NCBI RefSeq assembly: GCF_022179285.1 | Contig: NZ_BPQO01000016.1 | Location: 1 to 64,000 of the forward strand | Reading direction: 5' to 3' | DNA length: 64,000 nucleotides | From: Methylobacterium hispanicum | GTDB taxonomy: Bacteria; Pseudomonadota; Alphaproteobacteria; Rhizobiales; Beijerinckiaceae | In this document: positions 1-7,614 of the stretch, piece after piece | Layout: each line of letters begins with the position of its first letter | Position numbering within the stretch: the first letter of the stretch is position 1 | Made by a program: the position numbers and the translations under genes | Notes under the pieces: model-generated | What the model was told of the DNA's origin: nothing | The model's input: the letters and a program-made list of their open reading frames with translations, nothing else | Database searches by the model: none

Positions 1-303
1 GCCCTGGCGCAGCGTCCGGATGCGGTCGCGGCGGCCGGTGAGGATCTTGTGGGGGTAGGCCTGGTGTCCGACGTCCCAGATGATGCGGTCGTCGGGGGTG
101 TCGAAGACGTGATGCAGCGCGACCGTGAGCTCGACCACGCCGAGCCCGGAGCCGAGATGGCCGCCGGTGACGGAGACGGCGTCGATCATCTCGGCGCGCA
201 CCGCATCGGCGACCGCCTGCAGGCGGCTCTCGGGCAGGTGGCGCAAAGCCGCCGGCTCCTCCAGACCGTCAAGGATCGACGTTACGCTCTCGTTCTCGGC
301 CAC
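1..303 (-). CDS. dxs: 1-deoxy-D-xylulose-5-phosphate synthase, N-terminal part (cut by window edge)
   Basis: Thiamine-diphosphate enzyme that condenses pyruvate with glyceraldehyde 3-phosphate, the first step of the cytoplasmic MEP route to isoprenoids. Only the first 101 codons are present; the gene runs off the left edge. Seen: the N-terminal DXS signature TGGHLGSGLGVVELTVALH followed by IIWDVGHQAYPHKILTGR, which holds the His-Gln pair near the cofactor site. I chose GTG at 303 because GAGGA lies about 8 bases upstream and no ATG fits the frame. It follows xseB by 33 bases on the same strand, an order common in alphaproteobacteria, so the two are probably cotranscribed. Confidence 0.93.
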   Translation of the reverse strand, partial: MAENESVTSILDGLEEPAALRHLPESRLQAVADAVRAEMIDAVSVTGGHLGSGLGVVELTVALHHVFDTPDDRIIWDVGHQAYPHKILTGRRDRIRTLRQG

Positions 304-336
304 GGCATCAATCCTCGTCCTGTCGGGATGGGCGGG

Positions 337-594
337 CTACTCGACGTCCAGCGGCGCCACGCCCTCGGCGCGTCCCTCGGGGCCGAGCGTGATCCGCTGG
401 ATACGGGCCTCGGCCCGCTTGAGCAGCTGCTCGCAGTGCCGCTTCAGCATCTCGCCGCGCTCGTAGATCGCGACGGACTCGTCCAGCGGAACATCCCCCC
501 GCTCAAGGCGGCGCACGATCTCCTCCAGTTGCTCGAGAGCCTTCTCGAAGGGCAGATCGGGCGCGGCGGGGGCATCGGAGCGAGGTGCGGTCAT
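337..594 (-). CDS. xseB: exodeoxyribonuclease VII small subunit
   Basis: Small subunit of exonuclease VII, which degrades single-stranded DNA together with XseA. The product is 85 residues, normal for the family. Seen: the conserved core LPFEKALEQLEEIVRRLERG followed by LDESVAIYERGEMLKRHCEQ and LLKRAEARIQRI, the helical hairpin that packs on the large subunit. The charged, heptad-like pattern fits a coiled coil. The ATG at 594 is the start that places the conserved core at residues 14-60. xseA is not in the window. The gene leads a short operon into dxs. Confidence 0.93.
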   Translation of the reverse strand: MTAPRSDAPAAPDLPFEKALEQLEEIVRRLERGDVPLDESVAIYERGEMLKRHCEQLLKRAEARIQRITLGPEGRAEGVAPLDVE

Positions 595-776
595 CCCTGT
601 CAGTTTCCTTTGGACCGGTTCTAGGGCGGAGCGTGCGCCCGGGACAACCCGGCGGGCATGGCCGGGCCGCGATGACCCACCGCTTTCGCGCGGCCTGACG
701 TGCCCGGGCAACACCCGCGACGGTGGTACGGTACGCCGCTGTACGCGATCCGGTGGCAGGATTGCGCCTCGCGCTC

Positions 777-1286
777 TTACACCGCGAACTGGAACGGCGC
801 GCCCTCGTAGGCGTCGGCGCCGCGCCCGATCGCGGCGATCGCCGCGACCATGCGCCCGTCGCGCCCGAGGATCCGGTCGGCCAGCGCGACGAAGCGCGGG
901 TTCGGCGTGGCGGAGGGCGAGGCGGCGCGGAGTTCCCGCGCGACCTCGGCCTCGTCGCGCTCGGGGTTCAGGGCGCAGGCCGCGATATAGGCCGCGGCCG
1001 TCGATCGGCTGATGCCGGCCCAGCAATGGATGACGAGCGGCCGCTCCCGCGGCCAGGCGCACACGAAGGCGATGATGCGCTCCACGTGGCTCTCGTCGGC
1101 GAGAACATGGCCGTCGGTCGCCGCCGCGATGTCGCTCACCGCGATCACCGCGCGGCATTCCGGCGGCACCGTATCCGGAAGGTCCGGAGCGTTGCCGGAG
1201 GTGAGCAGGCTGAGGACATGGCCCGCGCCGGTCGCCGCGACGGTCTCGGGCAGGCGCGCGAGGGAGCAGACGTGGAGGGTCGGCAT
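777..1286 (-). CDS. protein tyrosine phosphatase-like protein
   Basis: Predicted cytoplasmic cysteine phosphatase of 169 residues. Seen: the P-loop HCWAGISRSTAAA at about residues 91-103, which matches the Cys-X5-Arg catalytic signature (HCxxGxxRS) of dual-specificity and tyrosine phosphatases. An upstream SDI segment may supply the general acid, but I cannot place that residue surely. Such short PTP-like proteins are common in Rhizobiales and their substrate is unknown. The ATG at 1286 lies 5 bases after the stop of the HD-domain gene, and the tag, HD and PTP genes form a tightly packed left-going operon. Substrate and role are not deducible from sequence. Confidence 0.8.
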   Translation of the reverse strand: MPTLHVCSLARLPETVAATGAGHVLSLLTSGNAPDLPDTVPPECRAVIAVSDIAAATDGHVLADESHVERIIAFVCAWPRERPLVIHCWAGISRSTAAAYIAACALNPERDEAEVARELRAASPSATPNPRFVALADRILGRDGRMVAAIAAIGRGADAYEGAPFQFAV

Positions 1287-1291
1287 CGGGC

Positions 1292-1882
1292 CTATCCGGC
1301 GAGCGCTTCGAAGCGGGCGATGTAGCGGTCCTGGGCGCGGGCGGTCGGCCAGGGGTCTGCCAGCGCCAGGACCGGTTCGGGCAGGGCCTCGGCCCGGCCG
1401 AAATAGCGCGCCGCCTCCTCCCCTGTGAAGCCCGCGAGCCGCACCGCCTCGACATGGGCGGCGATCCGGTCGGCGCGCTTCACGAGGCGGGCGAGGGCCG
1501 GGTCCGGTGCGTCGAGCCCGAAGCGGCGGCGGATCGCGGCGAGCAGGCGCCGCTCGACGCCCTTGTAGGCATCGCCGATCGCGGCCTTGAGGGGCGAGAT
1601 GATGTCGCCGACCACGTATTCGGGCGCGTCGTGGAGCAGGAATTCCAGCCCCTGCGACGCGGTCCGCTCCGGCCGCAGGTGCAGGCCGATCGCCTCGACC
1701 AGCAGGGAGTGCTGGGCCACCGAGAAGACGTGCTCGCCCGCCGTCTGCCCGTTCCAGCGCGCGACCCGGGCGAGGCCGTGGGCGATGTCGGCGAGTTCGA
1801 TGTCGAGCGGCGAGGGATCGAGCAGGTCGAGGCGGCGGCCCGACAGCATGCGCTGCCACGCCCGCGGGGCAGGGGGGCTCAC
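1292..1882 (-). CDS. HD-domain hydrolase (YfbR-like)
   Basis: Predicted metal-dependent phosphohydrolase of 196 residues; relatives of this type (YfbR) hydrolyse deoxynucleoside 5'-monophosphates. Seen: an N-terminal GEHVFSVAQHSLLVEAI segment with the first metal-binding His, then the HD motif in LEFLLHDAPEYVVGDIISPLK at about residues 80-100, and a C-terminal KRADRIAAHVEAVRLAGF helix. Its GTG start at 1882 overlaps the tag stop codon in a GTGA junction of 4 bases, so translational coupling is likely. A pairing with tag would fit nucleotide or DNA-damage housekeeping, but that is inference. Confidence 0.82.
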   Translation of the reverse strand: MSPPAPRAWQRMLSGRRLDLLDPSPLDIELADIAHGLARVARWNGQTAGEHVFSVAQHSLLVEAIGLHLRPERTASQGLEFLLHDAPEYVVGDIISPLKAAIGDAYKGVERRLLAAIRRRFGLDAPDPALARLVKRADRIAAHVEAVRLAGFTGEEAARYFGRAEALPEPVLALADPWPTARAQDRYIARFEALAG

Positions 1883-2493
1883 GCGCGGCCCCCGAGCGCC
1901 GCGCAGGCCGCGTGCCGGTGGCAGCCGACGAGGTGGTCGTTCACCAGCCCGGTGGCCTGCATGAAGGCGTACACGATGGTCGGCCCGCAGAAGCCGAACC
2001 CTTCGGCCTTCAGCGCCTTGCTGACCTGCCGGGAGAGGGGCGTCTCCGGCACGATCTCGGCGCGGGTGCGGGCGCAGCCCTGGAGGGGCGCGCCGTCCAC
2101 GAAGTCCCAGAGGAAGCGCGAGAAGCCGGGCCCGCGCTCCTCGATGGCGAGCCAGGCGCGGGCGCCGCGGATCGTCGCCTCGATCTTGGCGCGGTTGCGG
2201 ATGATGCGGGCGTCGCCCATCAGCCGCTCGACATCGGCCGGCGTGAAGCGGGCGATACGCTCCGGCTCGAACCCCGCGAAGGCCTCCCGAAAACCCTCGC
2301 GGCGGCGCAGGATGGTGATCCACGAAAGGCCCGCCTGGAAGCCGTCGAGGATCAGCTTCTCGTATAGCGCCCGGCCGTCGTGTTCCGGCACGCCCCATTC
2401 GGTGTCGTGGTAGGCCATGTAGAACGGGTCGTGCCCCGGCCACCAGCAGCGGGCGCAGCCGTCGGGGTGCTCGATGAGGCCGGTCTCGGACAT
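1879..2493 (-). CDS. tag: DNA-3-methyladenine glycosylase I
   Basis: Constitutive base-excision enzyme that removes 3-methyladenine from alkylated DNA. The 204-residue product is slightly longer than E. coli Tag (187). Seen: the N-terminal zinc and substrate region CARCWW...FYMAYHDTEWGVP, the helix LYEKLILDGFQAGLSWITIL carrying the conserved catalytic-pocket Glu, and the C-terminal LVGCHRHAAC segment that supplies the other zinc ligands. The start is ATG at 2493. It is the first gene of a tag-HD-PTP operon whose next reading frame begins inside its stop codon. Confidence 0.93.
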   Translation of the reverse strand: MSETGLIEHPDGCARCWWPGHDPFYMAYHDTEWGVPEHDGRALYEKLILDGFQAGLSWITILRRREGFREAFAGFEPERIARFTPADVERLMGDARIIRNRAKIEATIRGARAWLAIEERGPGFSRFLWDFVDGAPLQGCARTRAEIVPETPLSRQVSKALKAEGFGFCGPTIVYAFMQATGLVNDHLVGCHRHAACAALGGRA

Positions 2494-2601
2494 GGATCCG
2501 CTTTAGCGAGAACAAGAGCGGAACGCTATCGCGCGTGGCGTTGGAAGTCCCGAGCTTTGCACAGGCCTACCTGCGCACGCGCACCCATAACGGGCCCCGC
2601 C

Positions 2602-2766
2602 CTTTCCCGGACGCCTGGAGCGTCAGCGGAAGGTGATCCGGGATCCGGCACAAGGAGACGCGAAGCGTCCGAACCCTGCAACGTCGCTGAAGATCGAGCC
2701 GCTTCGCGGCACTTCTCCTGCTGGGTCCCGGATCACCCTCCACTCCGTTCCGGGCGTCCGGGAAAG
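2602..2766. repeat. long imperfect inverted repeat (intergenic element)
   Basis: The 317-base gap between tag and ygfZ is filled by a folded-back element. The outer arms, about 2602-2657 and 2711-2766, are reverse complements over roughly 53 bases with a few mismatches and small gaps; both hold CTTTCCCGGACGCC and GGTGATCCGGGA. Nested inside, CGCGAAGCG at 2659-2667 pairs with CGCTTCGCG at 2700-2708. The whole could form one long hairpin. No coding potential is evident. It resembles the dispersed palindromic elements found between genes in this bacterial group, but only one copy is in this window. Confidence 0.7.
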
Positions 2767-2810
2767 AGCGCGGGTCCTCTGAAACCGGGCGGCCCGGCAC
2801 GGGGTCGCGC

Positions 2811-3668
2811 TCAGGCGGCCGGCGCGCCCGCCGCCTCCGGCATGGCGAAGCCCGCGTAGGATGGGCGCTCCAGCGCCACGGCCCGGTCCCCGGCTCGCAG
2901 GGTCTCGCCCGCGGCGAGCGCGTCGCCCAGCCGGTCGATGCGGACCATCGCGAGTCCGCGGTCGCCCGCCGTGCCGCCGGTCGTACCCATCACCTTGCCG
3001 CCGGCGGTGATCTCGGTGCCCGGCGCGGCGGCCTCGCCCTCCGGGTAGTGCGCCGCGAGGATCCGGGTTCGCGCGGTGCCGCGGTGCTGCATGCGCGAGA
3101 CCACCTCCTGGCCGACATAGCAGCCCTTCTTGAAGTCCACCCCGCCGAGCTGGTCCATCAGCGCCTCGTGCGGGAAGGCGTCCCCGAGGGCGAAGTCGCG
3201 CCCGCCCTCCGGCACCGCCAGGGCGATGCGGTGGGCGTGGTAATCGTCCGGCGCGGCGTCGGCCGAGAAGGCGCCCTCGGCGGCGTAGAGGCGGGCGCCG
3301 AGGCCGGGCGCGCGGGTATCCTCGACGCGCGCGACCTCCGCGGCGGTGGTGGCGCCGTCCCAGGCGGCGGCGACCGCGACGGTCGGATCGGCGGCGATCT
3401 CGGCCTTCGCGCGCAGGCGGTAGAGGCCCAGGCGCTTGGCGAGGGCGGGGGCTTGCTCGGCGGCGACGTCGAGGCGGAATCCCCCGGGCAGGCGGGAGAT
3501 CAGGAAATCGAACAGGATCTTGCCCTGCGGCGTCAGCAGGGCGCCGAGCCGTGCCGCGCCCTCGGGCAGGGTGGCGACGTTGCAGGTCAGCACGCCCTGG
3601 AGCAGGTCCGTCGCGTCCGGGCCCGTCACGGTGACGAGGGCGCGGTCGGGAAGCAGCGCGATCGGCAT
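2811..3668 (-). CDS. ygfZ: folate-binding YgfZ/IBA57-type iron-sulfur assembly protein
   Basis: GcvT-like tetrahydrofolate-binding protein that helps assemble or repair [4Fe-4S] proteins. The product is 285 residues, normal for alphaproteobacterial YgfZ. Seen: the family signature KKGCYVGQEVVSRMQHRG at about residues 180-197, containing the conserved Cys of K-G-C-Y-x-G-Q-E, and the N-terminal TGPDATDLLQGVLTCNV segment typical of GcvT-fold folate proteins. The ATG at 3668 has GGAGG in good position just upstream. It is transcribed divergently from the dihydroorotase gene. Confidence 0.93.
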   Translation of the reverse strand: MPIALLPDRALVTVTGPDATDLLQGVLTCNVATLPEGAARLGALLTPQGKILFDFLISRLPGGFRLDVAAEQAPALAKRLGLYRLRAKAEIAADPTVAVAAAWDGATTAAEVARVEDTRAPGLGARLYAAEGAFSADAAPDDYHAHRIALAVPEGGRDFALGDAFPHEALMDQLGGVDFKKGCYVGQEVVSRMQHRGTARTRILAAHYPEGEAAAPGTEITAGGKVMGTTGGTAGDRGLAMVRIDRLGDALAAGETLRAGDRAVALERPSYAGFAMPEAAGAPAA

Positions 3669-3768
3669 GGAACCTCCATCGCCGCCGCGGGGGTGGCACG
3701 CGGCGCGCGCCTGACATAAGCCCCGCGGGAACGGGGCTCAACCGCCCGCCGAACCCGTGGAGACCGTG

Positions 3769-5106
3769 ATGGAGCAGCCCTTCGACCTCGTCCTCGCCGG
3801 GGGCACCGTGGTCAACCATGACGGCCAGCACCGGGCCGACATCGGCATCCGGGCTGGCCGGGTCGCGGAGATCGGCGATCTCGGGGGCCGCGACGCCGCC
3901 GAGCGCCAGGACTGTACCGGCCTGCACCTGCTGCCCGGCGTGATCGACAGCCAGGTCCATTTCCGGGAGCCCGGCCTCGACCACAAGGAGGATCTCGAAT
4001 CCGGGTCGCGCGCCGCCGTGATGGGCGGCGTGACCGCGGTGTTCGAGATGCCGAACACGAACCCACTCACCACGACGAGAGAGACGCTCGCCGACAAGGT
4101 CGCGCGGGCCCACCACCGCATGCACTGCGACTTCGCCTTCTGGGTCGGCGGCACGCACGAGAACGCCGCCGAGGTGGCCGAGCTGGAGCGCCTGCCGGGG
4201 GCCGCCGGCATCAAGGTCTTCGTTGGGTCCTCGACCGGCGCGCTGCTCGTCGAGGACGATGCGGGCGTGCGCGCGATCCTGAAGAACATCCGCCGCCGCG
4301 CCGCCTTCCACGCCGAGGACGAACCGATGCTGCGCGCGCGCAAGGGGCTGCGCGTGCCGGGCGACCCGTCCTCGCACCCGGTCTGGCGCTCGCCCGAGGC
4401 CGCGCTCAAGGCGACCGAACGCCTCGTGGCGCTTGCGCACGAGACGGGCGCGCGCATCCACATCCTGCACATCTCCACGCAGGAGGAGATGGTGTTCCTG
4501 GCCGAGCACAAGGACGTGGCGAGCTGCGAGGTGACGCCCCATCACCTCACCCTCGACGGCACCGAGGCCTACGCCCGCCTCGGCACGCTGGTGCAGATGA
4601 ACCCGCCGGTGCGCGACGCCGGGCACCGGGCCGGGATCTGGCGCGGTCTCTCGCAGGGCGTCGCCGACGTGCTGGGCTCCGACCACGCGCCCCACACCCT
4701 CGAGGAGAAGGCCAAGCCCTATCCCGATTCGCCCTCCGGGATGACCGGCGTGCAGACGCTGGTGCCGATGATGCTCGACCACGTCGCGGCGGGCCGCCTC
4801 TCCCTCGCCCGCTTCGTGGACCTGACGAGCGCGGGCCCGCAGCGCCTGTTCGGGATCGCGCGCAAGGGCCGGCTGGCTGCGGGCTACGACGCCGACGTGA
4901 CCGTGGTGGACCTGAAGCGCCGCGAGACCATCCGCAACGGCTGGATCGCCTCGAAATGCGGGTGGACGCCCTACGACGGCGTCACGGTCACGGGCTGGCC
5001 GGTCGGCACGGTGGTGCGCGGCAACCGTGTGATGTGGGAGGGGCAGCTCACCGCGCCCTCGCGCGGCGAGGCGGTGGTGTTCGAGGACGCGCTCGCGGCG
5101 GGCTGA
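3769..5106 (+). CDS. pyrC: dihydroorotase
   Basis: Zinc amidohydrolase that closes carbamoyl-aspartate to dihydroorotate in pyrimidine synthesis. The product is 445 residues. Seen: the metal site DSQVHFREPG, where the usual DxHxH pattern reads DSQVH with Gln in place of the first His; the lysine segment GIKVFVGSSTG; EVTPHHL; and the active-site Asp in DVLGSDHAPHT. The Gln substitution occurs in a subgroup of long dihydroorotases, so activity is probable but a hydantoinase-like role cannot be excluded. I chose ATG at 3769 over GTG at 3757 because GGAG sits 6 bases upstream of the ATG and nothing precedes the GTG. Confidence 0.85.
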   Translation: MEQPFDLVLAGGTVVNHDGQHRADIGIRAGRVAEIGDLGGRDAAERQDCTGLHLLPGVIDSQVHFREPGLDHKEDLESGSRAAVMGGVTAVFEMPNTNPLTTTRETLADKVARAHHRMHCDFAFWVGGTHENAAEVAELERLPGAAGIKVFVGSSTGALLVEDDAGVRAILKNIRRRAAFHAEDEPMLRARKGLRVPGDPSSHPVWRSPEAALKATERLVALAHETGARIHILHISTQEEMVFLAEHKDVASCEVTPHHLTLDGTEAYARLGTLVQMNPPVRDAGHRAGIWRGLSQGVADVLGSDHAPHTLEEKAKPYPDSPSGMTGVQTLVPMMLDHVAAGRLSLARFVDLTSAGPQRLFGIARKGRLAAGYDADVTVVDLKRRETIRNGWIASKCGWTPYDGVTVTGWPVGTVVRGNRVMWEGQLTAPSRGEAVVFEDALAAG

Positions 5107-5146
5107 GCCCGAATTCTCCCCCCTCTGCGGGGGAGGTCGATCTCCT

Positions 5147-5162
5147 GGGGCGTGCCCCTTTT
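5147..5162 (+). terminator. short hairpin with T run after dihydroorotase gene
   Basis: GGGGC-GT-GCCCC followed by TTTT, 40 bases after the dihydroorotase stop. It has the form of a small intrinsic terminator, though the 5-bp stem and 2-base loop are weak. A second C-rich and G-rich palindrome lies just upstream at about 5118-5133. Confidence 0.4.
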
Positions 5163-5188
5163 CAAAATCGCGCGTGAATCACGACCGG

Positions 5189-5343
5189 CCCCCTCTCCCA
5201 TAGGGAGAGGGTTGGGGTGAGGGGTATGACGTATCAGGACCGAGCACGCGGTCGACGCGCGTTCAGCGCCGCGTCCTATCCGGCGGCGTCATACCCCTCA
5301 CCCGGCTTTCTGCGAAAGCAGACCTCTCCCTATGGGAGAGGGG
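5189..5343. repeat. composite inverted repeat element, copy A
   Basis: Left arm 5189-5231 and right arm 5287-5343 are reverse complements. Each arm carries its own hairpin: CCTCTCCC-ATA-GGGAGAGG on the left and CCTCTCCC-TAT-GGGAGAGG on the right. The right arm has an extra mini-hairpin GCTTTC-TGC-GAAAGC. A second copy (copy B) lies at 14313-14468 with a different hairpin tip. Together with the terminator-like sequence upstream, it fills the 334-base gap between the convergent dihydroorotase and pyk genes. Confidence 0.8.
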
Positions 5344-5440
5344 ACCCGCGCCCGATCCGGAATCCGGGCTGCCCCGCGAGGGACCCGGACTGTCCTATCA
5401 GGTGCGATCGGCCCGCTCTGCGGGATGGGCTGGCCGCGCG

Positions 5441-6877
5441 TCACGCCCGCTCGGCGTGCTCCCGCGTCACGAAGGCGATGCGCACGAGGTTCGTGGCGCC
5501 CGGCGTCCCGAAGGGCACGCCCGCCACCACGATCACCCGGTCGCCGACGTCCGCGAAGCGCTCGCGCACCGCGAACTTGCAGGCACGCGAGGCCATGTCG
5601 TCGACGTCGGACGCGTCCTTCGTCACGATCGGGTGCGTGCCCCAGGCCATGGCGAGCCGCCGGGCGGTCTCGCGCTTCGGGGTGAGCGCGATCACGGTGG
5701 CGTTCGGGCGCTCGCGCGAGAGGCGCAGCGCCGTCGAGCCCGAATGCGTCCAGGCCATGATGGCGGTGAGATCCAGCGCATCGACCATCTGGTGGGCGGC
5801 CGCCGCGATCGCGTCGGCGGCGGTGTGGTCCGGGGTCGAGGATTGCGCCCGGATGATCGACCAGTAGAGCTGGTCCCGCTCCACCTGCTCGGCGATCCGG
5901 CTCATCGTGGTGATCGCCTCGACCGGGAAGGCGCCCGACGCGCTCTCGGCCGAGAGCATCACGGCGTCCGCGCCCTCGTAGACCGCGGTGGCCACGTCCG
6001 AGACCTCGGCGCGGGTGGGCACCGGCGCGGTGATCATCGATTCGAGCATCTGGGTCGCCACGACCACCGGCTTGCCGAGGCGACGCGAGGCGCGCGTGAT
6101 GCGCTTCTGCACGCCCGGCACCTGCTCCAGCGGCATCTCGACCCCGAGATCGCCGCGGGCCACCATCAGCCCGTCCGAGATCTCGATGATCTCCTCGAGC
6201 CGCGAGAGCGCCTGCGGCTTCTCGATCTTGGCCATGACCAGGGCGCGGCCGGCCGCGACCTTCTTCACCTCGGCCACGTCCTCGGGCCGCTGGACGAAGG
6301 AGACGGCGATCCAGTCGGCGCCCGCGTTCAGCCCGGCCTCCAGGTCGGAGCGGTCCTTGTCGGTCATCGCCGGCAGCGGGATCACCGTATGGGGCAGCGA
6401 CACGCCCTTGCGGTTGGAGATGCGCCCGCCGACCTCGACGCGCGTCACGGCCCGACCCGCCTCGGCCTCCGTGACGGTGAGGCGCAACTTGCCGTCATCG
6501 ACCAGGATGGCGTGGCCGGGCTCCAGCGCCTGCAGGATCTCCGGATGGGGCAGGTGCACCCGTTCGGCATTGCCGGGCGCCGGATCCGCGTCGAGCACGA
6601 AGGTGGCGCCGTTCTCGATCATCGCCGCGCCCTCCGCGAAGGTGCCGAGGCGCAGCTTCGGGCCCTGGAGATCGACCAGGATCGCGATCGGGCGCTTGGC
6701 CTCGCGCTCCACGGCGCGGATCACCTCGACCTTCTCGGGCAGCTTCTCGCGGGCCAGGTGGCTCATGTTGAGCCGGAATACGTCGGCGCCCGCGTGGAAG
6801 AGCTTCGCGATCATCTCGGGCGTGTCGGAGGCCGGCCCGAGGGTGGCGACGATCTTCGTGCGGCGCGAGCGTTTCAA
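5441..6877 (-). CDS. pyk: pyruvate kinase
   Basis: Last enzyme of glycolysis, converting phosphoenolpyruvate and ADP to pyruvate and ATP. The 478-residue product has the usual length. Seen: N-terminal RRTKIVATLGPAS; the substrate region FRLNMSHL; ILVDLQGPKLR; the catalytic lysine segment VMAKIEKPQALSRLEEI; the signature SDGLMVARGDLGVEMPLEQV; and VVVATQMLESM. The start is unusual: no ATG fits, but TTG at 6877 follows GGAGG (6884-6888) by 6 bases and places RRTKIVATLGPAS at the normal distance from the N terminus. An in-frame extension to 7024 is low-complexity and unlikely to be translated. Confidence 0.93.
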   Translation of the reverse strand: MKRSRRTKIVATLGPASDTPEMIAKLFHAGADVFRLNMSHLAREKLPEKVEVIRAVEREAKRPIAILVDLQGPKLRLGTFAEGAAMIENGATFVLDADPAPGNAERVHLPHPEILQALEPGHAILVDDGKLRLTVTEAEAGRAVTRVEVGGRISNRKGVSLPHTVIPLPAMTDKDRSDLEAGLNAGADWIAVSFVQRPEDVAEVKKVAAGRALVMAKIEKPQALSRLEEIIEISDGLMVARGDLGVEMPLEQVPGVQKRITRASRRLGKPVVVATQMLESMITAPVPTRAEVSDVATAVYEGADAVMLSAESASGAFPVEAITTMSRIAEQVERDQLYWSIIRAQSSTPDHTAADAIAAAAHQMVDALDLTAIMAWTHSGSTALRLSRERPNATVIALTPKRETARRLAMAWGTHPIVTKDASDVDDMASRACKFAVRERFADVGDRVIVVAGVPFGTPGATNLVRIAFVTREHAERA

Positions 6878-7147
6878 CAGGGACCTCCGGTCTCTTGTGT
6901 CCGGCGGCCGCTCTCTCGATCCGGCGGCCTGATCCGGCATCGCGGCCAATGACCCCGCGCCCGAGCCGGCGTCAAGGCTCGGCGAAGCTTTCGCCGGTGT
7001 TTCGCGCCGGGCGAGTTCCCGCATCGACCGACCTCCTGCGTCGGAACGAAGACGAGCCGGCTCGCGACACCGTGTTCCTGCGCGCTGCGGGAAAACTTCA
7101 CGCCGTCTCGATGCGGCGCGACACGATGCGCGCGGCGCTCGGTCCGC

Positions 7148-7432
7148 TCAATGGGCCGTGCGCTGCTCCGCGACGGGGACCTCGCGCGGGACGCGTTGCG
7201 GGAGACCGATCCGTCTGGGCACGGGATAGGCCGCGAGGCCGAGCAGCATCCGCGCCCCGGCAATCGCCGCGAGCGTTTCCGGACCCGCACCCTCCCAGCG
7301 CGCCGCGTATTCGAGCCGGTCGAGCCGCTCGGCGAAACGCTCCGCCGCAGCACGGTCACGGCCCGGCGGGGCCTCGGCCAGCAGGGAGAACAGGCTTTCG
7401 AGAACGGGGCTGACCGGATCGACGGACGGCAT
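7148..7432 (-). CDS. conserved-looking hypothetical protein (94 aa)
   Basis: I do not recognise this small protein. It is predicted to be helical and Ala/Arg-rich, with no signal peptide or membrane segment: a helix-rich N-terminal half (SPVLESLFSLLAEA, ERFAERLDRLEYAARW) and a Pro/Arg-rich tail. ATG at 7432 is preceded by GGAG 9 bases upstream; a GTG at 7462 gives a 10-residue longer version without a better site. It lies 270 bases upstream of pyk on the same strand and diverges from the acyl-CoA dehydrogenase gene. Confidence 0.55.
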   Translation of the reverse strand: MPSVDPVSPVLESLFSLLAEAPPGRDRAAAERFAERLDRLEYAARWEGAGPETLAAIAGARMLLGLAAYPVPRRIGLPQRVPREVPVAEQRTAH

Positions 7433-7614
7433 CGTGCCAATCTCCGCTGCGGCTCGCGTCACGGTTAACGGATCGGACGATCGCGCGCCGCATCAAACGT
7501 TAAGCTCAACTGGCGCGGGCCCGGCGCGGGGAAAGCGCGGCGCTACGCCCTATCTGCCGGCGGAGAGGCGGGGGCGCGCGACCCGGCCCGACGGAACCCG
7601 AGCGGGAGGAACCG

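Noticed and set aside
595..776. Small gene between xseB and the phosphatase
   Set aside because: Overlapping frames only; nothing that resembles a coding region. Probably the xseB-dxs promoter.
2380..2859. Reading frame across the tag/ygfZ gap
   Set aside because: It runs antisense to tag and through the hairpin element, with no conserved pattern. Most likely a by-product of high GC.
6878..7024. N-terminal extension of pyruvate kinase to 7024
   Set aside because: Residues are low-complexity, and TTG at 6877 has a far better ribosome site and canonical spacing to the conserved N terminus.
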